NCBI RefSeq assembly: GCF_000423485.1
Contig: NZ_KE384026.1
Span: 1 to 64,000 of the forward strand
DNA: 64,000 nucleotides
Direction: 5' to 3'
DNA from: Propionimicrobium lymphophilum DSM 4903
GTDB lineage: Bacteria > Actinomycetota > Actinomycetes > Propionibacteriales > Propionibacteriaceae
The position numbers and the translations under genes are program-made. Shown piece after piece: positions 27,733 through 39,138 of the stretch (position 1 is the stretch's first letter; the number at the start of each line of letters is the position of its first letter). The notes beneath the pieces were generated by a model. The model was not told the DNA's origin. It ran no database searches and saw only the letters and a program-made list of their open reading frames with translations.

Positions 27733-29348
27733 CGTTCCTCCAGGTTGAAAATCAGGTCTGCGGATTTTGTGCTTGAGGGTCTATGAGTCGCCAGAACTAT
27801 CGTGTGGTCTTCGGCCAAGCGGTCAATAGCGGACATGATTATCTGCTCTGAGTTAAGGTCAACCTGGCTTGTCGGCTCGTCTAGCAACAGAAGCTTCCTG
27901 CCAGAAAGGATCGCGCGGGCGATCGAGAGGCGCTGAGCTTGTCCGCCAGACATAGCCATTCCTCGTTCTCCGACTTGGGAATCGAGGCCGTCCGGCAAGC
28001 TGCGCGCCCAGGAATCTAGCCCAACTTGGGCTAGCGCTTGCCACATCTCGTCTTCCGTGGCGTTCTTGTTCCCGACGCGTAGGTTCTGCGCGAGTGTTCC
28101 TAAGAACAACCACGTCTTCTGATTTACTACGGCTGATTTTTCCCGGACTTGATCTTGAGTCTTCGAGGTTAGTTCGATTCCGGCTACGCTTACCGAGCCC
28201 TGATCGGGTAGTAAGTCGCCGCCGGTCAGGGAAAGTATCGTGGATTTTCCGCTTCCGGAACGTCCGAGAAGAACTACTTTTTGGCCTTGCTTAACCGACA
28301 GATCGAGGTCTTTCAGCACTGGCTTTTCTGCATATGAGAAGTCCACGCTTTCGAAGCGCACAGGGTCGGAATTTTGCGCAGCTTGTGCCTCATTTTGGTC
28401 GGGGACCGCAATGGAGACGAATTTGCTGATTTGGTGTTGCCCGGCTCGTCCGGCCATCCCAACGTAGAAGAGGCTGCCCATCTTCGCCAGCGGTGCGCAA
28501 AGTTGAGTCGATAACAGCACAAGCGCGATCGCCTCACCCGGACTGATCGTTGCCTCGTCCAGCCGCCACCAGGCGACCAGGACGCTAGCGCATATCGCAA
28601 ATAGCGAGAACGCTGCGTCAGTCACCAAAATCACCAGCTGGTTGCGTGCCAGAAGTTTCATTGTCGCTTGCCGGTTCTTTTCACCGCGCTCGGCGAGTCT
28701 GTCACCAACTCGATCAGCTGCCTTAAGAGAGACGAGCGTGGTCAGGCCTTGCAAGGCCTCCAAGAAGGCGGCTGCGAGTTTTGTGCGTGCTTTCCTAGAT
28801 TCGCCCGAAACGTTTCGGAATAATTTCTGAAACAGATAAATGGTCGCGAGAATCAGAGGGAGAAAGGCGGTCAAAACGAGCGCAGCTGGCACGTCGATAG
28901 CGACAGCGACGACCACCAGCGTAACCAGCGGGCTCAACATCGCGCTGAAGGTCGTGCCTAAGAAGCTCTGCCTGAAATTAGCCACTCGATCCACCGTGTC
29001 GGTTGCCATCGAAACAACTGCACCGGTCTGTGCCTGACTCATTCTTGCCGGTCCGAGCGCTAACGAATGACCAATCACCATCTGTCGCAGCGTCGCTTCT
29101 AGGTCTGCCTTGCTAGTGGCGGCTATCGATGCTGCCAGGTAGCCGGTGAGGGTCGCGATCAGTAGCGAACCTAGCGCGACTAAAATTGCTGTCTTGGAAA
29201 CAGATGCGGGGCTAAGGGCGTCAGCGATTAGCGAGCCTAGAGAGAGGCAGAACATACAGATTGCGAGCGTCTGCGCCACTAGCAGGGCCGTTTGCGTAAT
29301 CCGATCTCGCCGGCCCAGGCGGGTTATCTCCGCCATCTTGGCATTCAT
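27729..29348 (-). CDS. cydD: ABC exporter permease-ATPase, CydD-like
   Basis: This 539-residue half-transporter pairs with the following gene. It has six predicted membrane helices to about residue 300 and a nucleotide-binding domain with Walker A GRSGSGKST, signature MSGGQAQRLSIARA, Walker B LLLLDEPTSQ and the H-loop THRPS. The N-terminal half holds PLVTLVVVAVAIDVPAALVL-type helices. Start at 29348 with a weak AAGG upstream. It is divergent from proS. The heterodimer, adjacent order and length fit CydD, but the name is provisional. Confidence 0.7.
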   Translation of the reverse strand: MNAKMAEITRLGRRDRITQTALLVAQTLAICMFCLSLGSLIADALSPASVSKTAILVALGSLLIATLTGYLAASIAATSKADLEATLRQMVIGHSLALGPARMSQAQTGAVVSMATDTVDRVANFRQSFLGTTFSAMLSPLVTLVVVAVAIDVPAALVLTAFLPLILATIYLFQKLFRNVSGESRKARTKLAAAFLEALQGLTTLVSLKAADRVGDRLAERGEKNRQATMKLLARNQLVILVTDAAFSLFAICASVLVAWWRLDEATISPGEAIALVLLSTQLCAPLAKMGSLFYVGMAGRAGQHQISKFVSIAVPDQNEAQAAQNSDPVRFESVDFSYAEKPVLKDLDLSVKQGQKVVLLGRSGSGKSTILSLTGGDLLPDQGSVSVAGIELTSKTQDQVREKSAVVNQKTWLFLGTLAQNLRVGNKNATEDEMWQALAQVGLDSWARSLPDGLDSQVGERGMAMSGGQAQRLSIARAILSGRKLLLLDEPTSQVDLNSEQIIMSAIDRLAEDHTIVLATHRPSSTKSADLIFNLEER

Positions 29349-29476
29349 TATCTTTTACCTTGTCTATCTAAGTGATGTTCGCGGACTTGATTCTACTTCG
29401 AAGCAAGCAATCGGTTTTATCGCTAAAGCCGTAAACCTTGATAGCCTTAATCGGAAAAATTTTTAGGAGTGCATCA

Positions 29477-31246
29477 GTGATAACGCGCATGAGTGAGCTG
29501 TTCGTCCGGACCCTTCGCGACGATCCAGCCGATGCTGAATTGCCCAGCCACAAACTATTGGTTAGGGCCGGTTACATCCGCAGGACTGCCCCTGGCATTT
29601 ACACCTGGCTACCTCTCGGTCTGAAGGTGTTGCGCAAGATTGAAGAAATCGTTCGTGCTGAGATGGATCGCATCGGGGCTCAGGAGGTACTCTTCCCGGC
29701 GCTGTTGCCGAGCGAACCGTACGTGGCGACTAACCGATGGACCGAGTACGGCGATAATCTCTTCAGGCTCAAGGACCGCAGGGGCACTGACATGCTGCTG
29801 GGCCCAACCCACGAAGAGATGTTCACTTTGCTGGTCAAGGACATGTATCGCTCCTACAAGGACCTGCCGTTAGCGCTTTACCAGATCCAGACTAAGTACC
29901 GCGACGAGGCCAGGCCCCGCGCTGGCGTTTTGCGTGGCCGTGAGTTCGTCATGAAGGACTCCTACTCATTCGACGTCGACGACGCAGGTTTGGATGCCAG
30001 CTACGCGAAGCACCGCGAGGCATACATTCGAATTTTCGATCAGCTAGGTTTCGACTACGCGATCGTCAAGGCTGATGCTGGCCCGATGGGCGGCTCCAAG
30101 AGTGAAGAATTTCTGGCGGTTTCTCCTAACGGTGAGGACACCTTCGTTCGTTCGCCGGGTGGCTTTGCTGCGAATGTAGAAGCAGTTCGCTTCCCGGTCG
30201 CCGAACCGGTCGATTGCTCGAGTGTTCCTGCTGCACAGGTAGTAGACACCCCGAACGTTCCAACCATCGACTCGTTGGTGGAGCTGAGCAACAGCTTGCA
30301 GCCCCGCTCCGATCGCGAGTGGTCAGCGAGCGACATGCTCAAGTCCATTGTTTTCATGCTCAGCTACCCGGATGGCGAACGCGTTCCGTTGGTCGTGGGC
30401 CTGCCAGGCGATCGAGAAGTGGACGAGAAGCGTTTGGAAGCAGCAGTTTCGCCCGCAGAGGTCGAGCCGTTTACTGCTGAAGACTTCGAAAAGTATCCCC
30501 AGCTCGTAAAGGGCTACATAGGCCCACTCAGGGACGGAAAAAAGTTCTTGGGTGAAGAGGCGCCGGCTAAGGTGCGCTACCTTGTAGATCCCCGCGTTGC
30601 TGAGGGTAGCGAGTGGGTTAGCGGTGCCAACGAAAACGAGCGCCACGCCTACCACCTAGTCTTTGGTCGCGACTTCACCGCAGACGGTCGTATCGACGTC
30701 GCCGAGGTGCGGGAGGGCGATCCCTCTCCTGATGGTTCCGGGCCACTGACCTTGGCCCGCGGCATCGAGATGGGGCACATCTTCCAGCTTGGCCGCAAGT
30801 ACGCAGATGCCCTTGGTCTGCAGGTGCTAGACCAGAATGGCAAGCTGGTGACTGTCACGATGGGCAGCTACGGCATCGGTGTTTCCCGCGCGGTCGCGGC
30901 GATCGTCGAGGACACCTACGACGAAAAGGGCCTGAGCTGGCCTCGTTCGATTGCGCCATACGATGTCATGGTTTTGGCCACTGGTAAGGGCGATGAGGTT
31001 GCTAAAAAGGCAAAGGAGATCGCTGAACAGCTAGCCGAGGAGGGCTTCGAGGTGTTGCTGGACGACCGCAAGGCTTCTCCGGGCGTGAAATTCAAGGACT
31101 CCGAGCTGATCGGTGTTCCGACCAGCGTCGTCATCGGCAAACTGTTGGCTGAGGGCAAGGCTGAGATCCGTGATCGTGCCAGTGGCGAGGTTCAGATTGT
31201 TCCTGTCGATGAGGCAATCGAAGCGGTCAAGAAACTGGCTGAGTAA
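29477..31246 (+). CDS. proS: Prolyl-tRNA synthetase, bacterial type
   Basis: ProS charges tRNA-Pro and edits mischarged alanine. Class II motifs are clear: motif 1 region in [21 protein letters not shown], motif 2 in [22 protein letters not shown] and motif 3 in [14 protein letters not shown]. The long insertion between motifs 2 and 3 (about residues 220-400) is the editing domain of bacterial-type enzymes, and the anticodon-binding domain ends the protein. The start is GTG at 29477 because AGGAG at 29465-29469 precedes it; an ATG at 29489 is the alternative. It is followed by a strong terminator. Confidence 0.96.
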   Translation: MITRMSELFVRTLRDDPADAELPSHKLLVRAGYIRRTAPGIYTWLPLGLKVLRKIEEIVRAEMDRIGAQEVLFPALLPSEPYVATNRWTEYGDNLFRLKDRRGTDMLLGPTHEEMFTLLVKDMYRSYKDLPLALYQIQTKYRDEARPRAGVLRGREFVMKDSYSFDVDDAGLDASYAKHREAYIRIFDQLGFDYAIVKADAGPMGGSKSEEFLAVSPNGEDTFVRSPGGFAANVEAVRFPVAEPVDCSSVPAAQVVDTPNVPTIDSLVELSNSLQPRSDREWSASDMLKSIVFMLSYPDGERVPLVVGLPGDREVDEKRLEAAVSPAEVEPFTAEDFEKYPQLVKGYIGPLRDGKKFLGEEAPAKVRYLVDPRVAEGSEWVSGANENERHAYHLVFGRDFTADGRIDVAEVREGDPSPDGSGPLTLARGIEMGHIFQLGRKYADALGLQVLDQNGKLVTVTMGSYGIGVSRAVAAIVEDTYDEKGLSWPRSIAPYDVMVLATGKGDEVAKKAKEIAEQLAEEGFEVLLDDRKASPGVKFKDSELIGVPTSVVIGKLLAEGKAEIRDRASGEVQIVPVDEAIEAVKKLAE

Positions 31247-31265
31247 TTGCTGAAGTAAGATTTTC

Positions 31266-31300
31266 AAGCTCCCCGGGCGCTTCGCTCGGGGAGCTTTTTT
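31266..31300 (+). terminator. Terminator of proS
   Basis: AAGCTCCCCG (31266-31275) pairs with CGGGGAGCTT (31287-31296) and TTTT continues the run. Confidence 0.9.
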
Positions 31301-32062
31301 AATTCACCGTGATTAACAAGTAGGCAGACGAAATGATCGTGAGGGCGATGATGATTCTGTTAAACAGCTTCTGGTCGATGTGTCTAACGATTTTCTTTCC
31401 GATCAAACCCGCGATGATGACTACCGGCGCGAGCAAGACGTCGAGTTTGAGGGTCTGCTCGTTGATTAGCCCGATGCCTGCCGAAAGCGGCAGTTTAATC
31501 ACGTTGACTATAAAGAAGAACCATGCCTGAGTGCCAAGGAACCGTTTGACGTCGAATCCTGAAGCGATGAAGTACAAAGCCATCACCGGTCCACCTGAGT
31601 TCGCAGCCATCGTCGTGAAACCACCCAAGGTTCCGTATAGTCCGCTTGCCGCCGGTCTCGCGAAAGCTTGATCCAACGTCTGTTGGCTGGTGCGCTGCAT
31701 GACGAGAAGGGTAAGCGAGGTAAGAACTAACAGATTATGCCTATTGCTACCCGCATGATCTTGTTGTCGGACCAGGTTAGGAAAGCCGCGCCGGCCACGA
31801 CACCAATCAAGACCCAGGGAACTAGTTTCGGTAGCCGTCGCCAGTCGACGGTTTTGACGCATATCCAGACCGCCATCAGGTCGTCGAGGAGCAATGGAAG
31901 TAGTAGGACAGCCGTCGATTCTCTGGCGGGCAGGACAGCGGCAAAAAGTGCCACGGAAACTGTGGCGAGTCCTGGCTGCGCGGTCTTTGCGAGGCCAGTA
32001 AAAGCGGCTGCAAGAATCAGGACCACCCAGGAGACAGTGCTTATATCAGCGAGCGACTCCAT
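31299..32062 (-). pseudogene. TauE/SafE-family anion permease, broken by a frameshift
   Basis: Two overlapping minus-strand frames make up one TauE/SafE transporter. The first (from ATG 32062, behind GAGAAGG) holds the N-terminal repeat, VVLILAAAFTGLAKTAQPGLATVS, and stops at 31727 right after RVAIGII. The second continues with LLVLTSLTLLVMQ, the second repeat GTLGGFTTMAANSGGPVMALY, and closing helices to 31299. Shifting frame at about 31733-31736 joins them as GII-LLVL without loss, so one missing base explains the break. The family exports or imports sulfite, sulfonates or similar anions. A sequencing error cannot be excluded. Confidence 0.8.
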
Positions 32063-32101
32063 CACGGGCACCTTCTCGTGCCAAAAAGTTAAAGCAAATC
32101 A

Positions 32102-32803
32102 CTAATTTGTTTTAACATACATCAGGTCGCGGATTGGCCTGCCTGCCTCAATTCCTCGCCGCTCGAATTTCGTCACCGGACGGTCTTCGCGATCCGCCCA
32201 TCCGCCATCGATGGTTCCAGCATTGCGCAGATTTGGGTTCCCATCGAGCACCTCTTTCATTACATGTGCGTATTCTGGCCAGTCGGTCGCCAGCCACCAG
32301 CGTCCGCCGGGGGAGAGCTTGGCCGCAACTACCTCTGCGAATTCGGGATTTACTAGCCTTCTCTTGTGGTGGCGCTTCTTATGCCAGGGGTCTGGAAAGT
32401 AGGTCCAAAGCTCGCTCAGCTGACCGTCAGCAATCAACTGGCACAATCCCTGCACGCCGTCGGCTTCGATAAAACGAATGTTGGTTAACCCAGCTTTTTC
32501 GACCTTGGCGCACATGGCTCCTAGCGCACGTTGGTAAACCTCAAACGCTAGAAAATTTTTCTCAGGTCGCGCGCTAGCCATTGGAATCAGCGAGTCGCCC
32601 ATACCGCAGCCTATCTCGACCACTAAATCCGCGCTGCGCCCAAATTCCTTGTCTAGATTGATGTTCGCTTCGGTTGAAATCGTGGTTTCGCGTTCACCGC
32701 TAGGTACGGCTATCCCAAAATTCGTCCTGCCTCGTTCAAGCGCTTGCCATTGTGACGGCGTCATTCGGGGGCTGCGGCGTACATAAGAAACTATCGATCG
32801 CAT
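32102..32803 (-). CDS. trmB: tRNA (guanine-N7-)-methyltransferase
   Basis: TrmB methylates G46 of many tRNAs using S-adenosylmethionine. The Rossmann motif is VEIGCGMGDSL, and the family signature WTYFPDPWHKKRHHKRRLV lies near residue 135. The end RPVTKFERRG is also typical. I start it at 32803 (233 residues), where TAAAAT lies seven bases upstream of ATG on the minus strand, a leaderless pattern; the frame is open to 32839. It is divergent from rapZ. Confidence 0.94.
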   Translation of the reverse strand: MRSIVSYVRRSPRMTPSQWQALERGRTNFGIAVPSGERETTISTEANINLDKEFGRSADLVVEIGCGMGDSLIPMASARPEKNFLAFEVYQRALGAMCAKVEKAGLTNIRFIEADGVQGLCQLIADGQLSELWTYFPDPWHKKRHHKRRLVNPEFAEVVAAKLSPGGRWWLATDWPEYAHVMKEVLDGNPNLRNAGTIDGGWADREDRPVTKFERRGIEAGRPIRDLMYVKTN

Positions 32804-32810
32804 TCGCCAG

Positions 32811-32816
32811 ATTTTA
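32811..32816 (-). promoter_or_regulatory. -10 element for leaderless trmB
   Basis: TAAAAT on the minus strand ends seven bases before the ATG at 32803; no ribosome binding site intervenes. Confidence 0.5.
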
Positions 32817-32903
32817 GGTGGCTGAGTCGGCGCTGGCACAACTGAGGCCTAAAACATTGCACGCCTGTAACGCAATTATCAGATGTCGGCCATACTTAAT
32901 TAA

Positions 32904-33788
32904 ATGAACGACGTAATGCCACTGGCTGATCCCGCAGTCCCGAAGATAGTCATTATCACCGGAATGTCCGGAGCCGGGCGGCGTACTGCTGCTCACGGCA
33001 TGGAAGACCTGGGTTGGTTGGTGGTAGACAATCTGCCCCCTACCATGTTGCCAAGCCTGATCGAGACGGTTCGATCCAGCGGAGAGAATCAGCTCGCGGT
33101 CGGCCTGGATGTTAGAAGCAGGGAGATGTTCGATCAACTGCCGAGCGTTCTCGAGGAGCTCGGCGAACGTGGCATCAAACCGGAGATCTGCTTCCTAGAG
33201 GCCAGCGACGAAACAATCGTCAAGAGGCAGGAATCTTCAAGGCGTCCGTTGCCGCTTCAAGACGGTGGCTCGATAATGGAGGCTCTCGTTAGGGAGCGTC
33301 GAATGCTCAGCGATCTACGCGCAGATGCAGACGTCGTAATCAACACATCTATGCTCAACGTCCATCAACTGAAGTCTCGCATCGCCCACATCTACGGCAC
33401 GCAGCTTTCAAACCGGCTACGAATCCAGGTGATGAGTTTCGGATTTAAGAACGGTGTGCCGCTGGATGCTGACATGATTTTCGACGTTCGGTTCCTGCCG
33501 AATCCCTTCTGGGTGCCTCATCTGCGTCCCAAGACTGGGCTCTCGGAGGAGGTTTCTAGCTACGTTTTGGCGCGTCCTGGAGCAACCGATTTTCTCGATC
33601 AGTTGGAAACGATTGTGGAGACCGTCGAACCTGGATACGTTAACGAGGGTAAGCGGCTAGTCACTATCGGCATCGGTTGCACAGGTGGTAAGCACAGGTC
33701 CACTGCCATGAGTGAAGCCTTCGCCAAGCGAATGCGCGAAAAGGGGATACCTGCTAGCGTCCTGCACCGCGACCTTGGCTTGGAGTGA
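32904..33788 (+). CDS. rapZ: RapZ-family nucleotide-binding protein
   Basis: RapZ/YvcJ proteins bind nucleotides and, in enterobacteria, guide RNase E to the GlmZ small RNA; their actinobacterial role is less clear. The N-terminal P-loop reads ITGMSGAGRRTAAHGMEDLGWLVVDNLPP, and the C-terminal domain has the conserved FGFKNGVPLDADMIFDVRFLPNP and IGIGCTGGKHRSTAMSE. The P-loop lacks the usual lysine (GRRT in place of GKS/T); actinobacterial relatives often have arginine here, but the second arginine is less usual. It heads the conserved rapZ-yvcK-whiA operon, with one base separating it from yvcK. Confidence 0.94.
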   Translation: MNDVMPLADPAVPKIVIITGMSGAGRRTAAHGMEDLGWLVVDNLPPTMLPSLIETVRSSGENQLAVGLDVRSREMFDQLPSVLEELGERGIKPEICFLEASDETIVKRQESSRRPLPLQDGGSIMEALVRERRMLSDLRADADVVINTSMLNVHQLKSRIAHIYGTQLSNRLRIQVMSFGFKNGVPLDADMIFDVRFLPNPFWVPHLRPKTGLSEEVSSYVLARPGATDFLDQLETIVETVEPGYVNEGKRLVTIGIGCTGGKHRSTAMSEAFAKRMREKGIPASVLHRDLGLE

Positions 33789-33789
33789 G

Positions 33790-34755
33790 ATGAAAAAGAA
33801 TGGTTTTGGGACGAGCCAGCCTGCGGTCGTAGCGCTTGGTGGTGGTCACGGCCTCGCTGCTTCTTTGACAGCGTTGCGTCAAATAACTGACGATCTGACC
33901 GCGATAGTAACTGTCGCCGACGATGGCGGCTCTTCCGGCAGGTTGCGTAAAGAGATAGGTGGTTTACCCCCCGGCGACCTGCGCATGGCGTTGGCCGCCT
34001 TGTGCCGTAACGACGCAAAAGGTCATGCGTGGCGTCAGCTTCTTCAGCGAAGGTTCGAGACGGAGGGTCCGTTGAACGGTCACGCCGTGGGCAACCTGAT
34101 GATCGAGGCTGCCTGGCAGGACGCAGGATACGTTTATGGCCTAGAAATGTTAGGCCAGATGATAGGCATCAAGGGCAGGGTTCTGCCCATGAGCACCGTG
34201 CCGCTAGACATCGAGGCCCAAGTGCTAGACATCAATCCGATCTCTCCGGACGAGACAATGACGATCCGTGGCCAACACGATGTGGCCACCACAAAGGGCA
34301 AGGTGAATTCGGTCCGCTTGGTGCCGGAAAATCCTCCCGCTTGCGCTCAATCTCTTGATGCGGTCAGGGAAGCGGACTTCATCATTTTGGGGCCCGGATC
34401 CTGGTTCACTTCCGTGCTGCCGCATCTGCTTGTTCCAGAACTGGCGGAAGCAATCTCTTTGGCTAAAGCTAAAAGAATATTGACCTTGAACATCACCTCA
34501 GACGATGAGACCGCGGGTTTCTCGGCAGCGCGTCATATCGAGGTGATTGCTGAACACGCTCCAATGCTTCGGCTAGATTATGTTTTGGCAGATGAGTCGT
34601 TTGCGGCAGACGAAACTCACTTGTTGTCTTTCGTTACCAGCTTGGGGGCAGAGCTGATTGTGGCTGATCTGCGGATGCGCGACGGCTCAGCGAGGCATGC
34701 TCCGCTGAGGCTGGCAAGCGCATACAGCGAACTAATTGCTTCTGAGGAATTTTAG
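33790..34755 (+). CDS. yvcK: YvcK/GlmR-family UDP-sugar-binding regulator
   Basis: YvcK (CofD-like fold) binds UDP-GlcNAc and supports cell-wall precursor supply during growth on gluconeogenic carbon. The start at 33790 is set by GGAG six bases upstream; upstream in-frame residues belong to rapZ sequence in another frame. The N terminus [35 protein letters not shown] and [11 protein letters not shown] are diagnostic, with [19 protein letters not shown] later. The 321-residue length is normal. It is the middle gene of rapZ-yvcK-whiA. Confidence 0.95.
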   Translation: MKKNGFGTSQPAVVALGGGHGLAASLTALRQITDDLTAIVTVADDGGSSGRLRKEIGGLPPGDLRMALAALCRNDAKGHAWRQLLQRRFETEGPLNGHAVGNLMIEAAWQDAGYVYGLEMLGQMIGIKGRVLPMSTVPLDIEAQVLDINPISPDETMTIRGQHDVATTKGKVNSVRLVPENPPACAQSLDAVREADFIILGPGSWFTSVLPHLLVPELAEAISLAKAKRILTLNITSDDETAGFSAARHIEVIAEHAPMLRLDYVLADESFAADETHLLSFVTSLGAELIVADLRMRDGSARHAPLRLASAYSELIASEEF

Positions 34756-34766
34756 CGGGGGTATTA

Positions 34767-35747
34767 ATGGCGTTAACTCAACAGGTGAAGTCTGAACTTG
34801 CAAACGTGATTGTTGAAAAACCACGCACTAGGCGCGCGGAGCTTGCTGCCATGCTCAGGTTCGCCGGGGGACTGCATCTGGTTGGAGGCAAGATCGTGGT
34901 CGAGGCGGAGTTCGACATCGGGGCATCCGCACGACGGGTGCGTACCACCCTTAAAGACCTTTATGGCTACGACTCCGAATTGATAGTCATAAATCAGTCG
35001 GGCATTCGACGCGGTGCTCGCTATGTCGTCCGGCTAATCAAAGGTGGTAACGATCTGGCCCGCCAGGTTGGTCTGATCGACGGGCGAGGGATGCCTGTAC
35101 GCGGAATGCCCGCCCAGATCGTCGGAGCCGGCTATGACGAGCAGGTTGCTGCTTGGCGCGGCGCTTTTCTTGCCAGGGGCACGCTTATCGAGCCTGGCAG
35201 GTCTACGTCCCTTGAGGTGGCTTGCCCGTCTTCGGAGGCCGCTCTGGCAATGGTCGGCATGGCTAGGAGGCTGGGCGCCACCGCAAAGGCTAGGGAGTCT
35301 CGAGGAGTGGACAAGGTCGTCATCAAAGACGGCGATACTATTTCTCAACTTTTGACCACTATGGGCGCCCACGACGCCGTTCTTGTCTGGGAAGACCGGC
35401 GGATGCGCAGAGAAGTGCGCGCATCTGCAACAAGGTTGGCCAATTTTGACGACGCAAACCTTCGCCGGTCGGCGCGCGCCGCCGTCGTGGCTGGAGCCAG
35501 AGTGAAGAGGGCCTTCGAGATTCTAGGCGATGACATTCCAGAACACTTACTCAAGGCAGGAAAGCTCCGAATGGAGCACAAGCAGGCGAGCCTGGAAGAG
35601 CTCGGAAATCTGCACGAGCCGCCCATCACTAAAGACGCAATTGCGGGTCGAATCAGGAGACTTTTGGCGATGGCCGATAAAGCGGCCCAAGATCAGGGAA
35701 TACCTGACACCGAATCTGCGTTGCAGCAGGCAGAGAACAAAAATTAA
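34767..35747 (+). CDS. whiA: WhiA sporulation/cell-division regulator
   Basis: WhiA is a DNA-binding protein with an N-terminal LAGLIDADG-like homing-endonuclease fold and a C-terminal helix-turn-helix. It controls sporulation septation in Streptomyces and affects division in non-sporulating Gram-positives. The start [14 protein letters not shown], the middle [16 protein letters not shown] and the C-terminal [22 protein letters not shown] and [21 protein letters not shown] are all conserved. Length 326 is typical. Start ATG at 34767 after GCGGGGG. Presence in this window does not imply sporulation. Confidence 0.96.
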   Translation: MALTQQVKSELANVIVEKPRTRRAELAAMLRFAGGLHLVGGKIVVEAEFDIGASARRVRTTLKDLYGYDSELIVINQSGIRRGARYVVRLIKGGNDLARQVGLIDGRGMPVRGMPAQIVGAGYDEQVAAWRGAFLARGTLIEPGRSTSLEVACPSSEAALAMVGMARRLGATAKARESRGVDKVVIKDGDTISQLLTTMGAHDAVLVWEDRRMRREVRASATRLANFDDANLRRSARAAVVAGARVKRAFEILGDDIPEHLLKAGKLRMEHKQASLEELGNLHEPPITKDAIAGRIRRLLAMADKAAQDQGIPDTESALQQAENKN

Positions 35748-35905
35748 ATTTTTCTACCAAACCAAGATGGTGCACGAAATAGCACAAGTGTCTGGTGGGT
35801 AATGAAAGTTTTGCCTGCTAAGAACATTTATTGCCGGGGTCGGATGACCTGTAGGTTTGGTTCCGATAAGATTTAAACTGTTCCTCAACATCTAAGGAGA
35901 ACTGA

Positions 35906-36910
<1,005 letters not shown>

Positions 36911-36946
36911 GAATCACTTCTAATCAATTAGTTGTGTAAAAAGGGC

Positions 36947-36972
36947 AAGGACGCGTCTCTTGGCGCGTCCTT
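36947..36972 (+). terminator. Hairpin between gap and pgk
   Basis: AAGGACGCG (36947-36955) and CGCGTCCTT (36964-36972) form a perfect stem with an 8-base loop followed by TGTCTTTC. The weak T-tract suggests partial termination, giving more gap than pgk mRNA. Confidence 0.55.
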
Positions 36973-37005
36973 TGTCTTTCTACAGAGGTTTTAGAAAGGA
37001 AAAAC

Positions 37006-38214
37006 ATGAAGTCTATTGCAGATCTCGGTGATCTGAGCGGCAAGCGTGTCGTCATTCGCTGCGACTTTAACGTTCCGTTAGATGGCCAGACCATCACCGA
37101 CGACGGTCGTATCAAGGCTGCGCTGCCCACTTTGAAGAAGCTCCACGAGGCTGGTGCTCGCACCACCGTCATGGCTCACCTGGGCCGTCCGAAGGGTGAG
37201 GTTAACCCCAAGTTCTCGCTGTCCCCGGTTGCTAAGCGTCTCGGCGAACTGCTCGGTGTTGACGTCAAGTTCGCTTCAGACGTTGTTGGCGAGTCCGCCA
37301 ATGAGCTGAACAGGTCACTGGAAGACGGTGAGGTTCTTCTGGTCGAGAACGTTCGTTACGAACCCGCAGAGCAGAGCAAGGATGACGCTGAGCGCGCCGA
37401 GCTCGCCAAAAAGTACGCTGCATTCGGCGACATCTTCGTTTCCGATGGTTTCGGTGTAGTTCACCGCAAGCAGGCATCTGTTTATGACGTTGCCAAGCTG
37501 CTGCCGGCTGCTGCTGGCGAACTGGTCGGCAAGGAGGTTGAGGTCCTCAGCAAGGTTACTGAGAACCCCGAGCGTCCGTTCGTCGTTGTTCTTGGTGGTG
37601 CAAAGGTAGCCGACAAGCTGGCTGTCATCAGTAACCTGCTGAAGATCGCCGACACCATCATCGTTGGTGGCGGAATGGCCTACACCTTCCTCAAGGCCAA
37701 GGGCTACGAGGTCGGTAAGTCGATTCTCGACGAGACCAAGATCACCGAGGTCACCGGCTACCTGCAGGCAGCCGAGAACGAGGGCAAGAAGATCCTGCTT
37801 CCGGTCGACGTTCGCGTTGCCGATGGCATGGACTTCGACGCCAAGAAGGCTCTGGGCGACGTCACCGTTGTTCCTAGCGATCAGATTCCCGCAGACAAGG
37901 AAGGCCTGGATATCGGCCCCGAGACTGCCAAGCTCTTCTCCGAGGCAATCGCCGAGGCTAAGACCGTGTTCTGGAATGGCCCGATGGGCGTTGCAGAGAT
38001 CGATGCTTTCGCTGAGGGCACTCGCGCCGTAGCTAAGGCAGTTGCCGGCTCCGACGCATTCAGCGTTATCGGTGGTGGCGATTCCGCCGCTATCGTTCGC
38101 GAGCTTGGTTACAGCGACGATCAGTTCGGCTGGATCAGCACCGGCGGCGGCGCGTCGCTGGAATACCTCGAGGGCAAGAAGCTCCCGGGTCTTAGCGTTT
38201 TGGAGGAAAACTAA
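37006..38214 (+). CDS. pgk: Phosphoglycerate kinase
   Basis: Pgk makes ATP from 1,3-bisphosphoglycerate. The N-terminal substrate loop is [13 protein letters not shown] and [10 protein letters not shown], the hinge and nucleotide domain include [15 protein letters not shown] and [11 protein letters not shown], and the C-terminal loop is [11 protein letters not shown] with [15 protein letters not shown]. Length 402 fits. ATG at 37006 follows AGAAAGGA. It is one base from tpiA, so the pair is translated from one mRNA. Confidence 0.98.
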   Translation: MKSIADLGDLSGKRVVIRCDFNVPLDGQTITDDGRIKAALPTLKKLHEAGARTTVMAHLGRPKGEVNPKFSLSPVAKRLGELLGVDVKFASDVVGESANELNRSLEDGEVLLVENVRYEPAEQSKDDAERAELAKKYAAFGDIFVSDGFGVVHRKQASVYDVAKLLPAAAGELVGKEVEVLSKVTENPERPFVVVLGGAKVADKLAVISNLLKIADTIIVGGGMAYTFLKAKGYEVGKSILDETKITEVTGYLQAAENEGKKILLPVDVRVADGMDFDAKKALGDVTVVPSDQIPADKEGLDIGPETAKLFSEAIAEAKTVFWNGPMGVAEIDAFAEGTRAVAKAVAGSDAFSVIGGGDSAAIVRELGYSDDQFGWISTGGGASLEYLEGKKLPGLSVLEEN

Positions 38215-38215
38215 C

Positions 38216-38986
38216 ATGGCACGTAAGCCGATTATGGCTGGCAACTGGAAGATGAACCTGACCCACGTTGATGGTCTCGGTCTGGTCCAGAAGCTGGCTT
38301 GGACTCTCGAGGACAAGAAGTGGGACGCCGACAAGGTTGAGGCAGTCGTTATCCCGCCGTTTACTTCGATCCACACCGTTCAGACCCTGGTTAATGGCGA
38401 CCGCCTGAAGCTGGGCTACGGTGCTCAGGACGTTTCGGCCCACGACGACGGTGCTTACACCGGTGAGGTATCCGCTGACATGCTGGCTAAGCTAGGCTGC
38501 GGCTACGTCGTAGTCGGCCACTCCGAGCGTCGCGAGTACCATAACGAGACTGATGAAATCGTAAACGCGAAGGCTAAGAAGGCCATCGAAAAGGGCATCA
38601 CCCCGATCATCTGTGTTGGTGAGGGTCTGGATGTCCGTGAGGCCGGTAACCACGTTGCCTTCGTCACCGAGCAGGTTGAGGGCTCGCTGGCTGGCATCCC
38701 GGCTGATGACGTCGCCAAGCTTGTCATCGCCTACGAGCCCGTTTGGGCCATTGGCACCGGCAAGACCGCTTCTGCTGAGGATGCTCAGGAGGTCTGCGCT
38801 GCGGTTCGTGCCAAGGTCGCCGAGCTGTACGACGAGGCCACTGCCGATTCCGTCCGCATTCAGTACGGTGGTTCCGTAAAGCCGGAGAACGTCTCCGACA
38901 TCATGGCTCAGCCTGACGTCGACGGCGCTCTTGTTGGTGGCGCTTCGCTCGATCCCGAGAAGTTCGCCGACATCGTTCTTTTCTAG
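38216..38986 (+). CDS. tpiA: Triosephosphate isomerase
   Basis: TpiA interconverts dihydroxyacetone phosphate and glyceraldehyde 3-phosphate. The start [15 protein letters not shown] contains the active-site Asn-Lys pair, the electrophilic His is in VGHSERR and the catalytic Glu in [13 protein letters not shown], whose following loop is the phosphate lid. GGSVKPENV and [14 protein letters not shown] close the barrel. Start ATG at 38216 with GGAGG upstream; 256 residues. A terminator follows. Confidence 0.98.
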   Translation: MARKPIMAGNWKMNLTHVDGLGLVQKLAWTLEDKKWDADKVEAVVIPPFTSIHTVQTLVNGDRLKLGYGAQDVSAHDDGAYTGEVSADMLAKLGCGYVVVGHSERREYHNETDEIVNAKAKKAIEKGITPIICVGEGLDVREAGNHVAFVTEQVEGSLAGIPADDVAKLVIAYEPVWAIGTGKTASAEDAQEVCAAVRAKVAELYDEATADSVRIQYGGSVKPENVSDIMAQPDVDGALVGGASLDPEKFADIVLF

Positions 38987-39003
38987 AACTAAAAAATATA
39001 ATT

Positions 39004-39043
39004 TGTGGCGGCCCGCCTTGTTGGTGGTGCCGCCACATTTTTT
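39004..39043 (+). terminator. Terminator of the gap-pgk-tpiA cluster
   Basis: TGTGGCGGC (39004-39012) pairs perfectly with GCCGCCACA (39029-39037), followed by TTTTTT. Confidence 0.9.
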
Positions 39044-39138
39044 ATCCCCGTGGCAACGTGAAATCCGGACTTTTTAGGGTTTCATTTGCTGGTGGGTTAT
39101 CATTATTTAGTGAATTACCCGGCTAGTGAGAGGACACG

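Noticed and set aside
33712-33789. Upstream extension of yvcK into rapZ
   Set aside because: The extra residues are rapZ sequence in another frame; GGAG before ATG 33790 fits the family start.
32904-35747. Evidence for sporulation from whiA
   Set aside because: rapZ-yvcK-whiA is conserved in non-sporulating Gram-positive bacteria.
37315-38376. Long minus-strand frame across pgk and tpiA
   Set aside because: Shadow of highly expressed genes; no ribosome binding site or recognisable domain.
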